DNA of 64,000 nucleotides from Pseudomonas fluorescens (GTDB lineage Bacteria; Pseudomonadota; Gammaproteobacteria; Pseudomonadales; Pseudomonadaceae), in the NCBI RefSeq assembly GCF_902497855.1, contig NZ_CABVHU010000011.1, positions 186,001 through 250,000 on the forward strand. The letters are read 5' to 3'. The notes beneath the pieces were generated by a model. That model was given only the letters and a program-made list of their open reading frames with translations, was not told the origin of the DNA and did not search any database. Below are positions 7,799-16,440 of this stretch, one piece after another (the stretch's first letter is position 1; every line of letters begins with the position of its first letter). Made by a program: the position numbers and the translations under genes.

Positions 7799-8792
7799 TG
7801 GGTGTTCCTACAAGCGACACGGATAAGAGCCGTGCAAAATTAAAACGTTCCAGTGACGACGACCACCGTTGGTCGAACGAAGAACCCGACTGGAACAAAG
7901 CAGCCAGTTTGAAGCGCTGATAATTGGCGCGCTTGGGCTGGCAGGTAGGTACTTAGGAGGGCAGGCAACACATCAAGGGCAAAGGTTCTGGGCCCGGGGT
8001 GAAGATCCTGATCAATTTGCAGGCTGGTTCGGTCAGAGTAAGTGATCTTCGCAACACCCTTTGCTTTCGATTCAAAGGCTGTGTTGACGCAAGGTTTACC
8101 TGGAAACCATCGAGGTGGTCGATCCCGCTTTTTCGGTGGAGGCTTCCTTGGGGAAGGCTGACCGGGGGGATTTGTTCGACCAGAATTGACTTTCAGCTTG
8201 GTACTAACGCCGCGGATAGTAACGCAATGATTGGGCAAAGGGAAGGGTTCTGGCAAAAAAGATGCCTGCCCTCGCATTTTCCGCCTCGCGCGTCGGGCGT
8301 CTTGGATAGCTCAAGACCGGCGTTTTCGCGCTGTGGTAGCACAGATTCCGATATTCGGTCGTCGATATTCGTCGAGTTCGCACTGGGCTGGATCAGGGGT
8401 TTTGCCAGGGTTTATCCCCAGGACCGACACGAAAATGCTCCGAAAAAACGTCCCGATATAACTGCCCGAAAGGTACTTGTGCACATTAGTTGCGCGGGCT
8501 GTCACCCCACTGTCATCTAGCCTTCAACCCGGGTGGGTGCCTGTATCCGAAATTTAAGTCAATGAAAAACATCGCTTTTTTTTACTGGTGAAAAAATCGT
8601 CAGTTTGACTGCGAGCCCCATTCCATAGGGCTTTGCGAGAGTTAAAGGGAGGTTGTCCACTGAGTTATCCACAGCTTCTGTGGATTGTCCCGAGCGCTTG
8701 CTCTAGGACGGGCGTGCCGGGTTTTTTTAGGCTTTACCTGTAAGAAAAAAAGAGTAGAGTGGCGCGCCTTCCGATCTGTCCCACAGTGCTTT
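7799..8792. other. Gene-poor stretch of about 1 kb
   Basis: No convincing protein is encoded. Open frames exist on both strands. One on the minus strand (7840-8277, 145 codons) has a basic proline-rich middle (PPGQPSPRKPPPKKRDRPPR) and lies upstream of the 76-residue gene on the same strand. One on the plus strand is at 7999-8520. Neither has a good ribosome site or recognisable domain. A small regulatory RNA is possible. A cluster of DnaA-box-like sequences sits near the right end, and T/A-rich runs (around 8570-8600 and 8720-8755) flank it. Confidence 0.5.
8653..8687. promoter_or_regulatory. Cluster of DnaA-box-like 9-mers
   Basis: TTGTCCACT (8653-8661), TTATCCACA (8665-8673, a perfect match to the TTATNCACA consensus) and, inverted, TGTGGATTG (8679-8687) fall within 35 bases. 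The last two also form an 8-bp inverted repeat ATCCACAG/CTGTGGAT with a 3-base loop. DnaA binding is inferred from the consensus alone. Confidence 0.5.
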
Positions 8793-9116
8793 ATGAAGTT
8801 TCGCTCAGTATCAATCTCAGTCACTTCCACACCCGCCCCTGTTACTCCGCCCAAGCGTTTTTCGATGCGTGTGGCCGAGTGGTTGCTGGACAGCCCGCGT
8901 CTGGGTGAAAACACCAACGTCAAACACTTCGCCGGACGTTTGCTCAAGCAACCGGCCCGTGAAGGCGTCGTCGCCGCGCAAAGTCGGCTCGGTCAGCTGA
9001 TGTGCCGCGAGTGCGGCAATGCCCGGGATCGCCGAATCGGTCAGGACCTGCTGCGCCAGGCTGCGCGGGCAGGGGATCGACGCGCCCAGCAGGAACTGGG
9101 TCTGATCGAAGACTGA
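8793..9116 (+). CDS. Small conserved protein with Sel1-like helical repeats
   Basis: A 107-residue protein starting MKFRSVSISVTSTPAPVTPP. After a polar N-terminus it forms short helices that resemble Sel1/TPR-like units: AAQSRLGQLMCRECG near residues 65-79 and GQDLLRQAARAGDRRAQQEL near 84-103. These suggest a protein-binding surface. It lies 61 bases before rmuC on the same strand and may be co-transcribed. A longer frame back to 8685 is less likely because that extension is rich in unlikely residues. Exact role unknown. Confidence 0.7.
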   Translation: MKFRSVSISVTSTPAPVTPPKRFSMRVAEWLLDSPRLGENTNVKHFAGRLLKQPAREGVVAAQSRLGQLMCRECGNARDRRIGQDLLRQAARAGDRRAQQELGLIED

Positions 9117-9177
9117 GCTGTCCAAGACCTGACGCCTTGGTTAACCTTCAAGTTTTATCGAATGGGCAGGATTGGCT

Positions 9178-10656
9178 ATGGCTATGGACTTGACCAGCGC
9201 GTTACTCGGTCTGGCGGGTGCTGCGCTGCCGTTGCTGGTATTGGCTTGGCAATTACAGCGCCGGGCGAGCGCGATGCAGTCGCAGGTGGCGTTGCTGGAA
9301 GAGCGCCTGACCACCGCCCATCTGGCTCAGGATGGACTGAACGCCCAACTCGAAGCCTGCCGCGATGAAATCGCCGATCTGGGCCAGGCCAACACGGCCC
9401 GGCAAGCGGACCTGGCCGCGGTGCGCCGTGAAGTCGAACTGCTGCAGATCGAGCGCGACGACGCCCGCGATGCCGCTCACGCGTGGAACCTGGAGCGCGC
9501 CGGCAAAGAAGCCGAGTTGCGTCGTCTGGACGCCCAGGCCGCCTCGCTCCACGCCGAACTGCGTGAGCAGCAGGAAAGCCATCAGCAGCGTCTCAGTGAC
9601 CTGCAGGGCTCGCGAGACGAGCTACGCGCGCAGTTTGCGGAGCTGGCCGGCAAAATCTTCGACGAGCGTGAGCAGCGTTTTGCCGAAACCAGTCAGCAGC
9701 GCCTGGGGCAGTTGCTCGATCCTTTGAAGGAACGCATCCAGTCCTTCGAAAAACGCGTCGAGGAAAGTTATCAGGCCGAAGCCCGGGAGCGTTTCTCCCT
9801 GGCCAAGGAGCTGGAGCGGTTGCAGCAGTTGAACCTGCGCCTGAGCGATGAAGCAACCAACCTGACCCGGGCCTTGAAAGGCCAGAAAACCCAGGGCAAC
9901 TGGGGTGAATTGATTCTGGAGCGGGTGCTGGAACATGCGGGCCTGGAGAAGGGGCGCGAATACCAGACCCAGGTCAATCTCAAGGGCCCGGACGGTGAGC
10001 GATTCCAGCCGGACGTGATCATTTATCTGCCGGGCGACAAGCAGGTGGTGGTCGACTCCAAAGTCAGCCTGACGGCCTATCAGCAATTCGTGGCGGCCGA
10101 AGACGATGCCATCGGCCAGATCGCGATCAAGCAACACGTGCTGTCGCTGCGCAATCACGTCAAAGGCTTGTCCGGCAAGGACTATAAGCGGCTCGACGGT
10201 TTGCACAGCCTGGATTTCGTCTTGCTCTTCGTCCCGATCGAAGCGGCGTTTTCCGCCGCGCTGCAGGCTGAGCCGACGCTGTTCCAGGAGGCTTTCGACC
10301 GCAATATCGTGATCGTCAGCCCGACGACGCTGCTGGCGACGTTGCGTGTCATCGACAGCCTGTGGAAACAAGAGCGGCAAAGCCAGAACGCCAGGGAAAT
10401 CGCCGAGCGAGCCGGGTGGCTGTACGACAAGTTCGTGCTGTTCATCCAGGATCTGGATGAGGTCGGCAATCGCTTGCAACAACTGGACAAGGCCTATAGC
10501 TCCGCGCGCAACAAGCTGACGGAAGGGCGTGGCAACCTGGTCAGTCGCAGTGAGCAGCTCAAGTTGCTGGGCGCGCGGGCGAGCAAGAGCCTGCCGGCGG
10601 ACCTGCTGGAGCGGGCGATGACGGATGTGGATGGTTTGGCCGAGTTGCCGGAGTAG
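9178..10656 (+). CDS. rmuC: DNA recombination protein RmuC
   Basis: A 492-residue RmuC-family protein, thought to limit inversions between short inverted repeats through nuclease-like activity. An N-terminal membrane anchor (about residues 5-25, ALLGLAGAALPLLVLAW) is followed by a long coiled coil rich in Glu, Arg and Gln (about 30-200). The conserved RmuC nuclease-like core comes next, including KTQGNWGELILERVLE, FQPDVIIYLPGDKQVVVDSK and LDFVLLFVPIEAAF. The ATG at 9178 follows GGCAGG at 7-base spacing; ATG 9184 is an alternative. It is interesting that the gene is directly followed by a large inverted repeat. Confidence 0.93.
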   Translation: MAMDLTSALLGLAGAALPLLVLAWQLQRRASAMQSQVALLEERLTTAHLAQDGLNAQLEACRDEIADLGQANTARQADLAAVRREVELLQIERDDARDAAHAWNLERAGKEAELRRLDAQAASLHAELREQQESHQQRLSDLQGSRDELRAQFAELAGKIFDEREQRFAETSQQRLGQLLDPLKERIQSFEKRVEESYQAEARERFSLAKELERLQQLNLRLSDEATNLTRALKGQKTQGNWGELILERVLEHAGLEKGREYQTQVNLKGPDGERFQPDVIIYLPGDKQVVVDSKVSLTAYQQFVAAEDDAIGQIAIKQHVLSLRNHVKGLSGKDYKRLDGLHSLDFVLLFVPIEAAFSAALQAEPTLFQEAFDRNIVIVSPTTLLATLRVIDSLWKQERQSQNAREIAERAGWLYDKFVLFIQDLDEVGNRLQQLDKAYSSARNKLTEGRGNLVSRSEQLKLLGARASKSLPADLLERAMTDVDGLAELPE

Positions 10657-10658
10657 AT

Positions 10659-10771
10659 GATCGTTCCCATGCTCTGCGTGGGAATGCATCCCGTGACGCT
10701 CTGCGTCACAGCTGCTGAAGCGGACGCGGAGCGTCCGTGGCGGCATTCCCACGCAGAGCGTGGGAACGATC
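10659..10771. repeat. Long inverted repeat with nested hairpins
   Basis: GATCGTTCCCATGCTCTGCG at the left pairs with CGCAGAGCGTGGGAACGATC at the right. Inside are two smaller palindromes, GTGACGCTCTGCGTCAC and GGACGCGGAGCGTCC. The 113-bp element lies between the converging rmuC and hybrid kinase genes. It looks like a dispersed Pseudomonas repeat distinct from the REP types, and may also act as a terminator. Confidence 0.9.
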
Positions 10772-10780
10772 TCTGCCACC

Positions 10781-13700
10781 CTACAACGGCAAATGCCGAC
10801 TCAACAACGCCCGCAACGCCGCCGGTTTCACCGGTTTGGCCAGGTAATCCAGCCCGGCCGCATGCACCTGCGCCACCATCTCGGGGCGCCCGTCCGCACT
10901 GATCACCACGCCCGGCACCGGTTCGCCCAATCGCGTCCGCAGCCAGGCCATCAGCTCGGTCCCGGTCTCGCCATGGTCCAGGTGGTAATCCACCAGCGCC
11001 AGTTGCGGACGCATCCCGTCGCTGAGCAACGCCGCGCATTCGTCGCGGTTGCGTGCGGTCCAGACCTGGCAACCCCAGCGTGTCAACAGGCTGTTCATGC
11101 CAATCAGGATGCTGTCTTCGTTATCGATACACAGTACCTGCGCGCCGCTCAACGGTTTGCCGTTGAGTTCGACGACCTTGGCCGGCGTCGCGGTTTGTGC
11201 CCGGGCCAATGGCACGCTGACGCTGAACACGCTGCCGCGCCCGGGCCAGGAGCGAACCTGCAGGGTATGGCCCAACACGCGACACAAGCCGTCAGCAATC
11301 GCCAGGCCCAGCCCGAGGCCTTTCTCGGCGCGGGTCTGGTGGCTGTCGAGACGTTTGAATTCCTCGAAAATCACCCGTTGCTTATCTTCCGGAATGCCCG
11401 GGCCACGGTCCCAGACCTCCAGGCACAATTCGCCCTTGCGCCGCCGAACCCCCAACAGCACCGGCCCTTTACCGTAGCGGAAAGCGTTGGTGAGGAAGTT
11501 CTGCAAGATCCGCCGCAACAGTTTGCTGTCGCTGTCGACCCGCAACGTACTGCCCCTGACCCGGAATTTCAGCCCCTGGTCTCGGGCCAGCGCCTGGAAT
11601 TCGGCACTGAGGACATCGAACAACTCATTGAGCACGAATGGCTTGGGATCCTTGTTGATCTTGCCGTTTTCCAGGCGGGATATGTCCAGCAAGTCGCTGA
11701 TCAGGTCCTCGGCCGAGCGCAGCGAGGTGTCCAGGTGATGCACCAGTTTCTGCGCCTCGCTGGACAAGCCGTCGTCCTGGTGAGTCAGGGCGGCGGAGAA
11801 TAGCCGCGCCGCGTTCAGCGGTTGCATCAGGTCATGGCTGACCGCGGCCAGGAACCGGGTTTTCGACTGGTTGGCCGACTCGGCGGTGCCCTTGGCTTCG
11901 GTCAGGGCCACGTTGAGCTGCGAGAGTTCGTGGGTCCGCTCGGTGACCCGTCGCTCCAGGCCTTCGTTGGCTTCGGTCAGCGCCTGTTCGGCCTCGCGGA
12001 ACGCGGTGATGTCGGTGAAGCTCATGACGAAACCACCGCCCGGCATCGGGTTGCCGATCAGCTCGATCACCCGGCCATTGGGGAACAGTCTTTCCGAAGT
12101 ATGGGCGCGGCCTTGGCGCATCCAGTGCAGGCGGCGGGCGACGTGCACTTCCGCTTCGCCGGGGCCGCACAGCCCGCGTTCGGCGTTGTAGCGAATGATG
12201 TCGGCAATCGGTCGCCCGACGCTGATCAAGCCGTCCGGATAGTTGAACAACTCCAGGTAACGCCGGTTCCACGCCACCAGCCGGAGTGACTGGTCGACCA
12301 CGCTGATGCCCTGGGTGATGTTCTCGATCGCGCCTTGCAGCAGGGCTCGGTTGAATTGCAGCACTTCCGAGGCTTCGTCGGCGATTCGCACGACATCCTC
12401 GAGTTGCATCTCCCGACCTTCGATGGCCGCCTTCACCACCGCGCGAGTCGAGGACGCGCCGAGCACACCGGCCAGCAGGCGCTCGGTGTGGGCGATCCAT
12501 TCGCCGTCGGCGTTCTGGTTCGGGTTGAAGCCTTTGCCCTGGCGGTAGGCGAAACGGATGAAACTCTGACGGGCGCGTTCTTCACCGACGAAACGGGCCG
12601 CCAATTGCAGCAAATCGTTGATCTGTACCGCCAGCATGGAGCGGGAGCTGGGACGGGCGCTGATTTCCTGACCGATGAAGCGACCGGCCTGCCAGTGTTC
12701 CGACACCCGGGTGCGCGATAGCACCGACACCCAGGCAAACAGGGTGAAGTTGCCCGCCAGGGACAGCACCACGCCTTGGGTCAGCGGGGTGATCGGCAGG
12801 TGCAGCGGGTTGCTGTGCAGCCAGGTCAGGCCCGGGAAGCTGCTCAAGGACCACCCCAGGCTGTGGGCGGCGATCGGCAGGATCAGGGTGTAGAACCAGA
12901 GGAACGTCCCAGCGGCGAGACCGGCGAATACCCCCCGACGGTTGGCCTGTTTCCAGTACAAGGCGCCGAGCATGGCCGGGGCCAGTTGGGTCACGGCGGC
13001 GAAGGCAATCTGGCCGATGGTTGCCAGGCTTGCGGTCGAGCCCAGCAGGCGATAGCTGACGTAGGCCAACAGCAGGATCACCACGATGGTGACCCGGCGC
13101 ACCGAGAGCATCCACTGGCGGAACACTTCGAACGGCCGCTCGGCGTTGTTGCGTCGCAGCAACCACGGCAGCAGCATGTCGTTGGAGACCATGGTCGACA
13201 GCGCCACGCTGGCGACGATCACCATGCCGGTCGCCGCCGAGGCACCCCCGATAAACGCCAGCAATGCCAAGGCCGGATGAGACTGCGCCAGGGGCAGGCT
13301 GATGACAAAAGAATCCGGCAAGACCGAGCTGGGCAGAAGCATCTGGCCGGCGAGGGCGATCGGGACCACAAACAACGCCGCCAGCGCCAGGTAAGCCGGG
13401 AACACCCATTTGGCCACCCGTAGATCCTGAGGGTCGATGTTTTCCACCACGGTTACATGGAACTGGCGGGGCAGGCAGATGATCGCCATCATTGCCACGC
13501 CGGTCTGGACGACCATGGACGGCCAGTTGATGGTTTCCTTCCAGTATTCCTCCAGGCGTGGGGCGAGCATGGCCTGATCGAACAGGTCGCCGGGACCGTC
13601 ATAGAGGCCGTAGGTCACGAACGCGCCGACCGCAAGAAACGCGAAGAGTTTGACCAGGGATTCGAACGCAATCGCCAGCACCATGCCGCGGTGGTGTTCC

Positions 13701-14251
13701 GTGGCGTCGAGGTTGCGGGTACCAAAGACAATGGTAAACAGCGCCAGCACCAGCGACACGACCAGCGCCGTATCCTGGGCGCGAGTGCCCGTGGCGTCCG
13801 CGCCCGCGCCGATCAGCAGATTCACCCCGAGCACGATGCCCTTGAGCTGTAACGCGATATAAGGCAGTACCCCGACCAGGCAGATCAGCGCCACCACCAC
13901 CGCCAGCGCCTGGGACTTGCCATAGCGCGCGGCGATGAAGTCGGCGATGGAGGTGATGTTCTCCTGCTTGCTGATCATCACCATTTTTTGCAGGACCCAC
14001 GGCGCGCAGACCAGCAGCAGGATCGGCCCGAGATAGATCGGCAGGAATGACCAGAGTTGTTCGGCGGCCTGGCCCACGGCGCCGAAGAAGGTCCAGCTGG
14101 TGCAATAGACCGCCAGTGACAGGCTGTACACCCAGGCACGCACGCGCGGCGGCAAGGGCGCGCTGCGCCGGTCACCGTAGAAGGCGATGGCGAACAGGAT
14201 GGCCATATAGGCCAGGGCGACGGTGGCGATCAGCCCGCTGGACAGCGACAT
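10781..14251 (-). CDS. Hybrid sensor histidine kinase with sodium/solute-symporter-like sensor
   Basis: A 1156-residue protein with four parts. The N-terminal ~500 residues form about a dozen membrane helices of the sodium:solute symporter (SSS) fold, with motifs such as YCTSWTFFGAVGQAA. A PAS domain follows (about 645-760, LRLVAWNRRYLELFNY). A histidine kinase comes next, with H-box AAVSHDLMQPLNAARLF (His near residue 804) and ATPase boxes including GLGLGLAIADGLCRVLG. A receiver domain ends the protein, with the phospho-aspartate in ALVDYHLDHG near residue 1086. The ATG at 14251 follows GGAG. The layout resembles the large CbrA-like kinases of Pseudomonas but adds PAS and receiver domains. 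The signal and partner regulator are not encoded here. Confidence 0.93.
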   Translation of the reverse strand: MSLSSGLIATVALAYMAILFAIAFYGDRRSAPLPPRVRAWVYSLSLAVYCTSWTFFGAVGQAAEQLWSFLPIYLGPILLLVCAPWVLQKMVMISKQENITSIADFIAARYGKSQALAVVVALICLVGVLPYIALQLKGIVLGVNLLIGAGADATGTRAQDTALVVSLVLALFTIVFGTRNLDATEHHRGMVLAIAFESLVKLFAFLAVGAFVTYGLYDGPGDLFDQAMLAPRLEEYWKETINWPSMVVQTGVAMMAIICLPRQFHVTVVENIDPQDLRVAKWVFPAYLALAALFVVPIALAGQMLLPSSVLPDSFVISLPLAQSHPALALLAFIGGASAATGMVIVASVALSTMVSNDMLLPWLLRRNNAERPFEVFRQWMLSVRRVTIVVILLLAYVSYRLLGSTASLATIGQIAFAAVTQLAPAMLGALYWKQANRRGVFAGLAAGTFLWFYTLILPIAAHSLGWSLSSFPGLTWLHSNPLHLPITPLTQGVVLSLAGNFTLFAWVSVLSRTRVSEHWQAGRFIGQEISARPSSRSMLAVQINDLLQLAARFVGEERARQSFIRFAYRQGKGFNPNQNADGEWIAHTERLLAGVLGASSTRAVVKAAIEGREMQLEDVVRIADEASEVLQFNRALLQGAIENITQGISVVDQSLRLVAWNRRYLELFNYPDGLISVGRPIADIIRYNAERGLCGPGEAEVHVARRLHWMRQGRAHTSERLFPNGRVIELIGNPMPGGGFVMSFTDITAFREAEQALTEANEGLERRVTERTHELSQLNVALTEAKGTAESANQSKTRFLAAVSHDLMQPLNAARLFSAALTHQDDGLSSEAQKLVHHLDTSLRSAEDLISDLLDISRLENGKINKDPKPFVLNELFDVLSAEFQALARDQGLKFRVRGSTLRVDSDSKLLRRILQNFLTNAFRYGKGPVLLGVRRRKGELCLEVWDRGPGIPEDKQRVIFEEFKRLDSHQTRAEKGLGLGLAIADGLCRVLGHTLQVRSWPGRGSVFSVSVPLARAQTATPAKVVELNGKPLSGAQVLCIDNEDSILIGMNSLLTRWGCQVWTARNRDECAALLSDGMRPQLALVDYHLDHGETGTELMAWLRTRLGEPVPGVVISADGRPEMVAQVHAAGLDYLAKPVKPAALRALLSRHLPL

Positions 14252-14396
14252 GGTAACTCCGGACAAAAGACGCCCGGGACTCCCGCCCGGTGAGACAGTC
14301 TCGCACGAGCGCCGGCGTTAGTCAGTGTCGACCAAGGTCGTGGCGTGGCGGGGTGTCGCGGGGGGCACCCAGATCTTCGGTGTCTGTTCGGGCCTC

Positions 14397-14487
14397 TTCG
14401 CGAGCAGGCTCGCTCCCACAGGGTTCTCTGTGAGTGGCAAATAGTGTGCACACCGAAGATCCCTGTGGGAGCGAGCCTGCTCGCGAA
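14397..14487. repeat. REPIN-like inverted repeat
   Basis: TTCGCGAGCAGGCTCGCTCC and its exact complement GGGAGCGAGCCTGCTCGCGAA enclose about 45 bases. The same arms recur at 25750-25842. Confidence 0.9.
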
Positions 14488-14494
14488 GGCGGTT

Positions 14495-15034
14495 TCACTG
14501 ACCCAACGCCATCTCGATCAACCGATGCAACTCCCCAACCTCCAGCGGCGCTTCTGAAAACAGGATGCGAAACACCGTAGGCGCCGCCACCAGGTTGATC
14601 AATCGATCGACGCTCGGCTTCGGCTGAGCGGGATAACGATCCAGAATCGTCTGCAACTGCGCGCCAATGATGGATGCGCAATAGATCGGCAGCGTGCTGC
14701 TTTGCACATCGCGCAACATGTTGCGACCGGGTTGCGAGCTCATCTCGTCCAGATACTGCTCTGCCCAGGCCATCACGTCGCCACGTAGGCTGCCGGTGTT
14801 GGCCGGTTCATTGTCCGGGCGCATGCGGGCGAGGGCGACATCGGCCAGCAGCGCCGACAAGTCTCCCCAGCGCCGGTAAATGGTCGACGGCGTGACCCCC
14901 GCGCGAGCGGCGATTTGCGGGACGGTCAGGGTAGAGCGCTCCTGCTCCTGGAGCAGGTCACGGACGGCCGAATGAATCGACTCTTGCACCCGGGCGCTAC
15001 GGCCACCGGGGCGTAAACCTTCTTTAATAGCCAT
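14495..15034 (-). CDS. TetR-family transcriptional regulator
   Basis: A 179-residue TetR repressor. The N-terminal helix-turn-helix is TVPQIAARAGVTPSTIYRRWGD (about residues 37-58), and the rest is the helical ligand-binding and dimer domain. It is divergent from an MFS gene 90 bases away. Between them lies a perfect 17-bp inverted repeat (15081-15123), its obvious candidate operator. The regulator probably controls the MFS exporter and itself; the inducer is unknown. A REPIN-like repeat lies 7 bases beyond its stop. Confidence 0.92.
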   Translation of the reverse strand: MAIKEGLRPGGRSARVQESIHSAVRDLLQEQERSTLTVPQIAARAGVTPSTIYRRWGDLSALLADVALARMRPDNEPANTGSLRGDVMAWAEQYLDEMSSQPGRNMLRDVQSSTLPIYCASIIGAQLQTILDRYPAQPKPSVDRLINLVAAPTVFRILFSEAPLEVGELHRLIEMALGQ

Positions 15035-15080
15035 GCATCGGACCTTAACACAAAGAATTTGCTTTAAGCGTTCGCCAGTA

Positions 15081-15123
15081 GCACACTCCGCAAAAGCAAA
15101 AAATTAGCTTTTGCGGAGTGTGC
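15081..15123. promoter_or_regulatory. Perfect 17-bp inverted repeat, probable TetR operator overlapping the MFS ribosome site
   Basis: GCACACTCCGCAAAAGC (15081-15097) and GCTTTTGCGGAGTGTGC (15107-15123) are exact complements separated by AAAAAATTA. The right arm ends one base before the MFS start codon and contains the GGAG that would be its ribosome binding site. It could act as a repressor site, or, if transcribed, as an RNA hairpin that hides the ribosome site. Confidence 0.8.
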
Positions 15124-15124
15124 A

Positions 15125-16333
15125 ATGCTTTCTTCAAAGTCGAACAGTTCTGCTTCCAGCCGTGCAAGCCTGTGGTTCCTGGCGATCACCTTGCTCAGCT
15201 TTCTCGCCGCTTCCACTGCCCCGACGCCCTTGTATCACCTGTATCAGGAACACCTGCAGTTCTCGGCAGCGACCCTGACCGTCATTTTCGGTGTATACGC
15301 CATCAGCTTGCTGGTGGCGCTGCTGACGGTCGGTTCCCTTTCGGATTACCTGGGCCGCAAACCGGTGATTTTCACCGCTGTATTGCTGAACATGCTCGCG
15401 ATGCTGCTGTTTATCAATGCCGACAGTGTGGCGTGGTTGATCAGTGCGCGGGTGCTCCAGGGATTTGCGACGGGGATGGCCACCGCGGTTTTGAGTGCCG
15501 CATTGCTCGATACCGATCGTCAGCAAGGACCACTGATCAACAGTCTCGCGCCGTTGCTGGGCATGGCGGTCGGAGCCATGGGCTGCGGGTTGTTGGCCGA
15601 GTTTGCGCCCTTGCCGTTGCAACTGACCTATTGGGTGTTGCTTGCGCTGTTCGTGATGCAGGGGCTGTACGTCTGGCGCCTGCCTGAAACGGTCAGTCCA
15701 CAAGCGGGGGCCTGGGGGGCGCTGCGGCCGACCCTGCATGTACCGATCCAGGCACGGTCCACCTTGTGGCGGGTGTTGCCGCTCAATATCGCGACCTGGG
15801 CGCTCGGCGGTTTTTATGCATCGCTGGCACCTTCGTTGGTGCGCACGGCCACCGGCTCGGACTCGAACCTGATTGGCGGCGCGACAGTGGCGGTCTTGAC
15901 CCTGACAGGTGCGTCGATGATCTTTACCCTGCGCAATCGGCCCGCCGCCAGGGCGCTGCTGTTGGGGGGCACATTGCTGCCAGCGGGTGTCGTATTGATT
16001 TTGCTGGGGGCGCACGGTGCCAGCCTGCCCTTGTTTTTCCTCGGCACTCTGGTGGCCGGTTGCGGATTCGGCGCCGGGTTCCTGGGGGCGGTGCGCAGTC
16101 TGGTGCCGCTGGCGCTGCCCCACGAGCGGGCCGGGTTGATGTCGGCGTATTATGTGCTCAGTTATCTGGCGTTCTGTTTGCCGTCGTTGCTGGCGGGAAA
16201 CCTGACACGGACGTTCGGCCTGGTGGCAACCACCGACGGGTATGGCGCGGTATTGATCGTGCTATCGCTGGTGGCGTTGCTGGGGTTGATGCATCAGCGG
16301 TCAGTCAAGGTCTGTAGCACCGATGTCGGGTGA
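15125..16333 (+). CDS. MFS transporter
   Basis: A 402-residue major facilitator with about twelve helices. It has the loop 2-3 motif GSLSDYLGRKPVI near residues 75-87 and a proline-rich FLAASTAPTPLYHLYQ after helix 1. Such proteins next to TetR repressors are often drug or toxic-compound exporters, but the substrate here is unknown. The ATG at 15125 lies directly behind a 17-bp inverted repeat whose right arm holds its ribosome site, so control by the divergent TetR protein is very likely. Confidence 0.9.
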   Translation: MLSSKSNSSASSRASLWFLAITLLSFLAASTAPTPLYHLYQEHLQFSAATLTVIFGVYAISLLVALLTVGSLSDYLGRKPVIFTAVLLNMLAMLLFINADSVAWLISARVLQGFATGMATAVLSAALLDTDRQQGPLINSLAPLLGMAVGAMGCGLLAEFAPLPLQLTYWVLLALFVMQGLYVWRLPETVSPQAGAWGALRPTLHVPIQARSTLWRVLPLNIATWALGGFYASLAPSLVRTATGSDSNLIGGATVAVLTLTGASMIFTLRNRPAARALLLGGTLLPAGVVLILLGAHGASLPLFFLGTLVAGCGFGAGFLGAVRSLVPLALPHERAGLMSAYYVLSYLAFCLPSLLAGNLTRTFGLVATTDGYGAVLIVLSLVALLGLMHQRSVKVCSTDVG

Positions 16334-16337
16334 TCGC

Positions 16338-16389
16338 AATATCTATGAAGTAGATAACAGTTAGAGATATTACCCGTTATATAGATATT
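16338..16389. promoter_or_regulatory. Spaced inverted repeat upstream of the TDT transporter
   Basis: AATATCTAT (16338-16346) and ATAGATATT (16381-16389) are perfect 9-bp complements 34 bases apart in an AT-rich promoter region. Possible paired regulator sites; no regulator gene is adjacent. Confidence 0.35.
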
Positions 16390-16440
16390 CGATTTGGTTC
16401 TACGATGAATTCCACCTCAACAAGAGGACAGGAGTTCGCC

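Noticed and set aside
7999-8520. 173-codon plus-strand frame in the gene-poor stretch
   Set aside because: Rich in Arg, Ser, Cys and Trp without pattern, no ribosome site, overlaps another weak frame.
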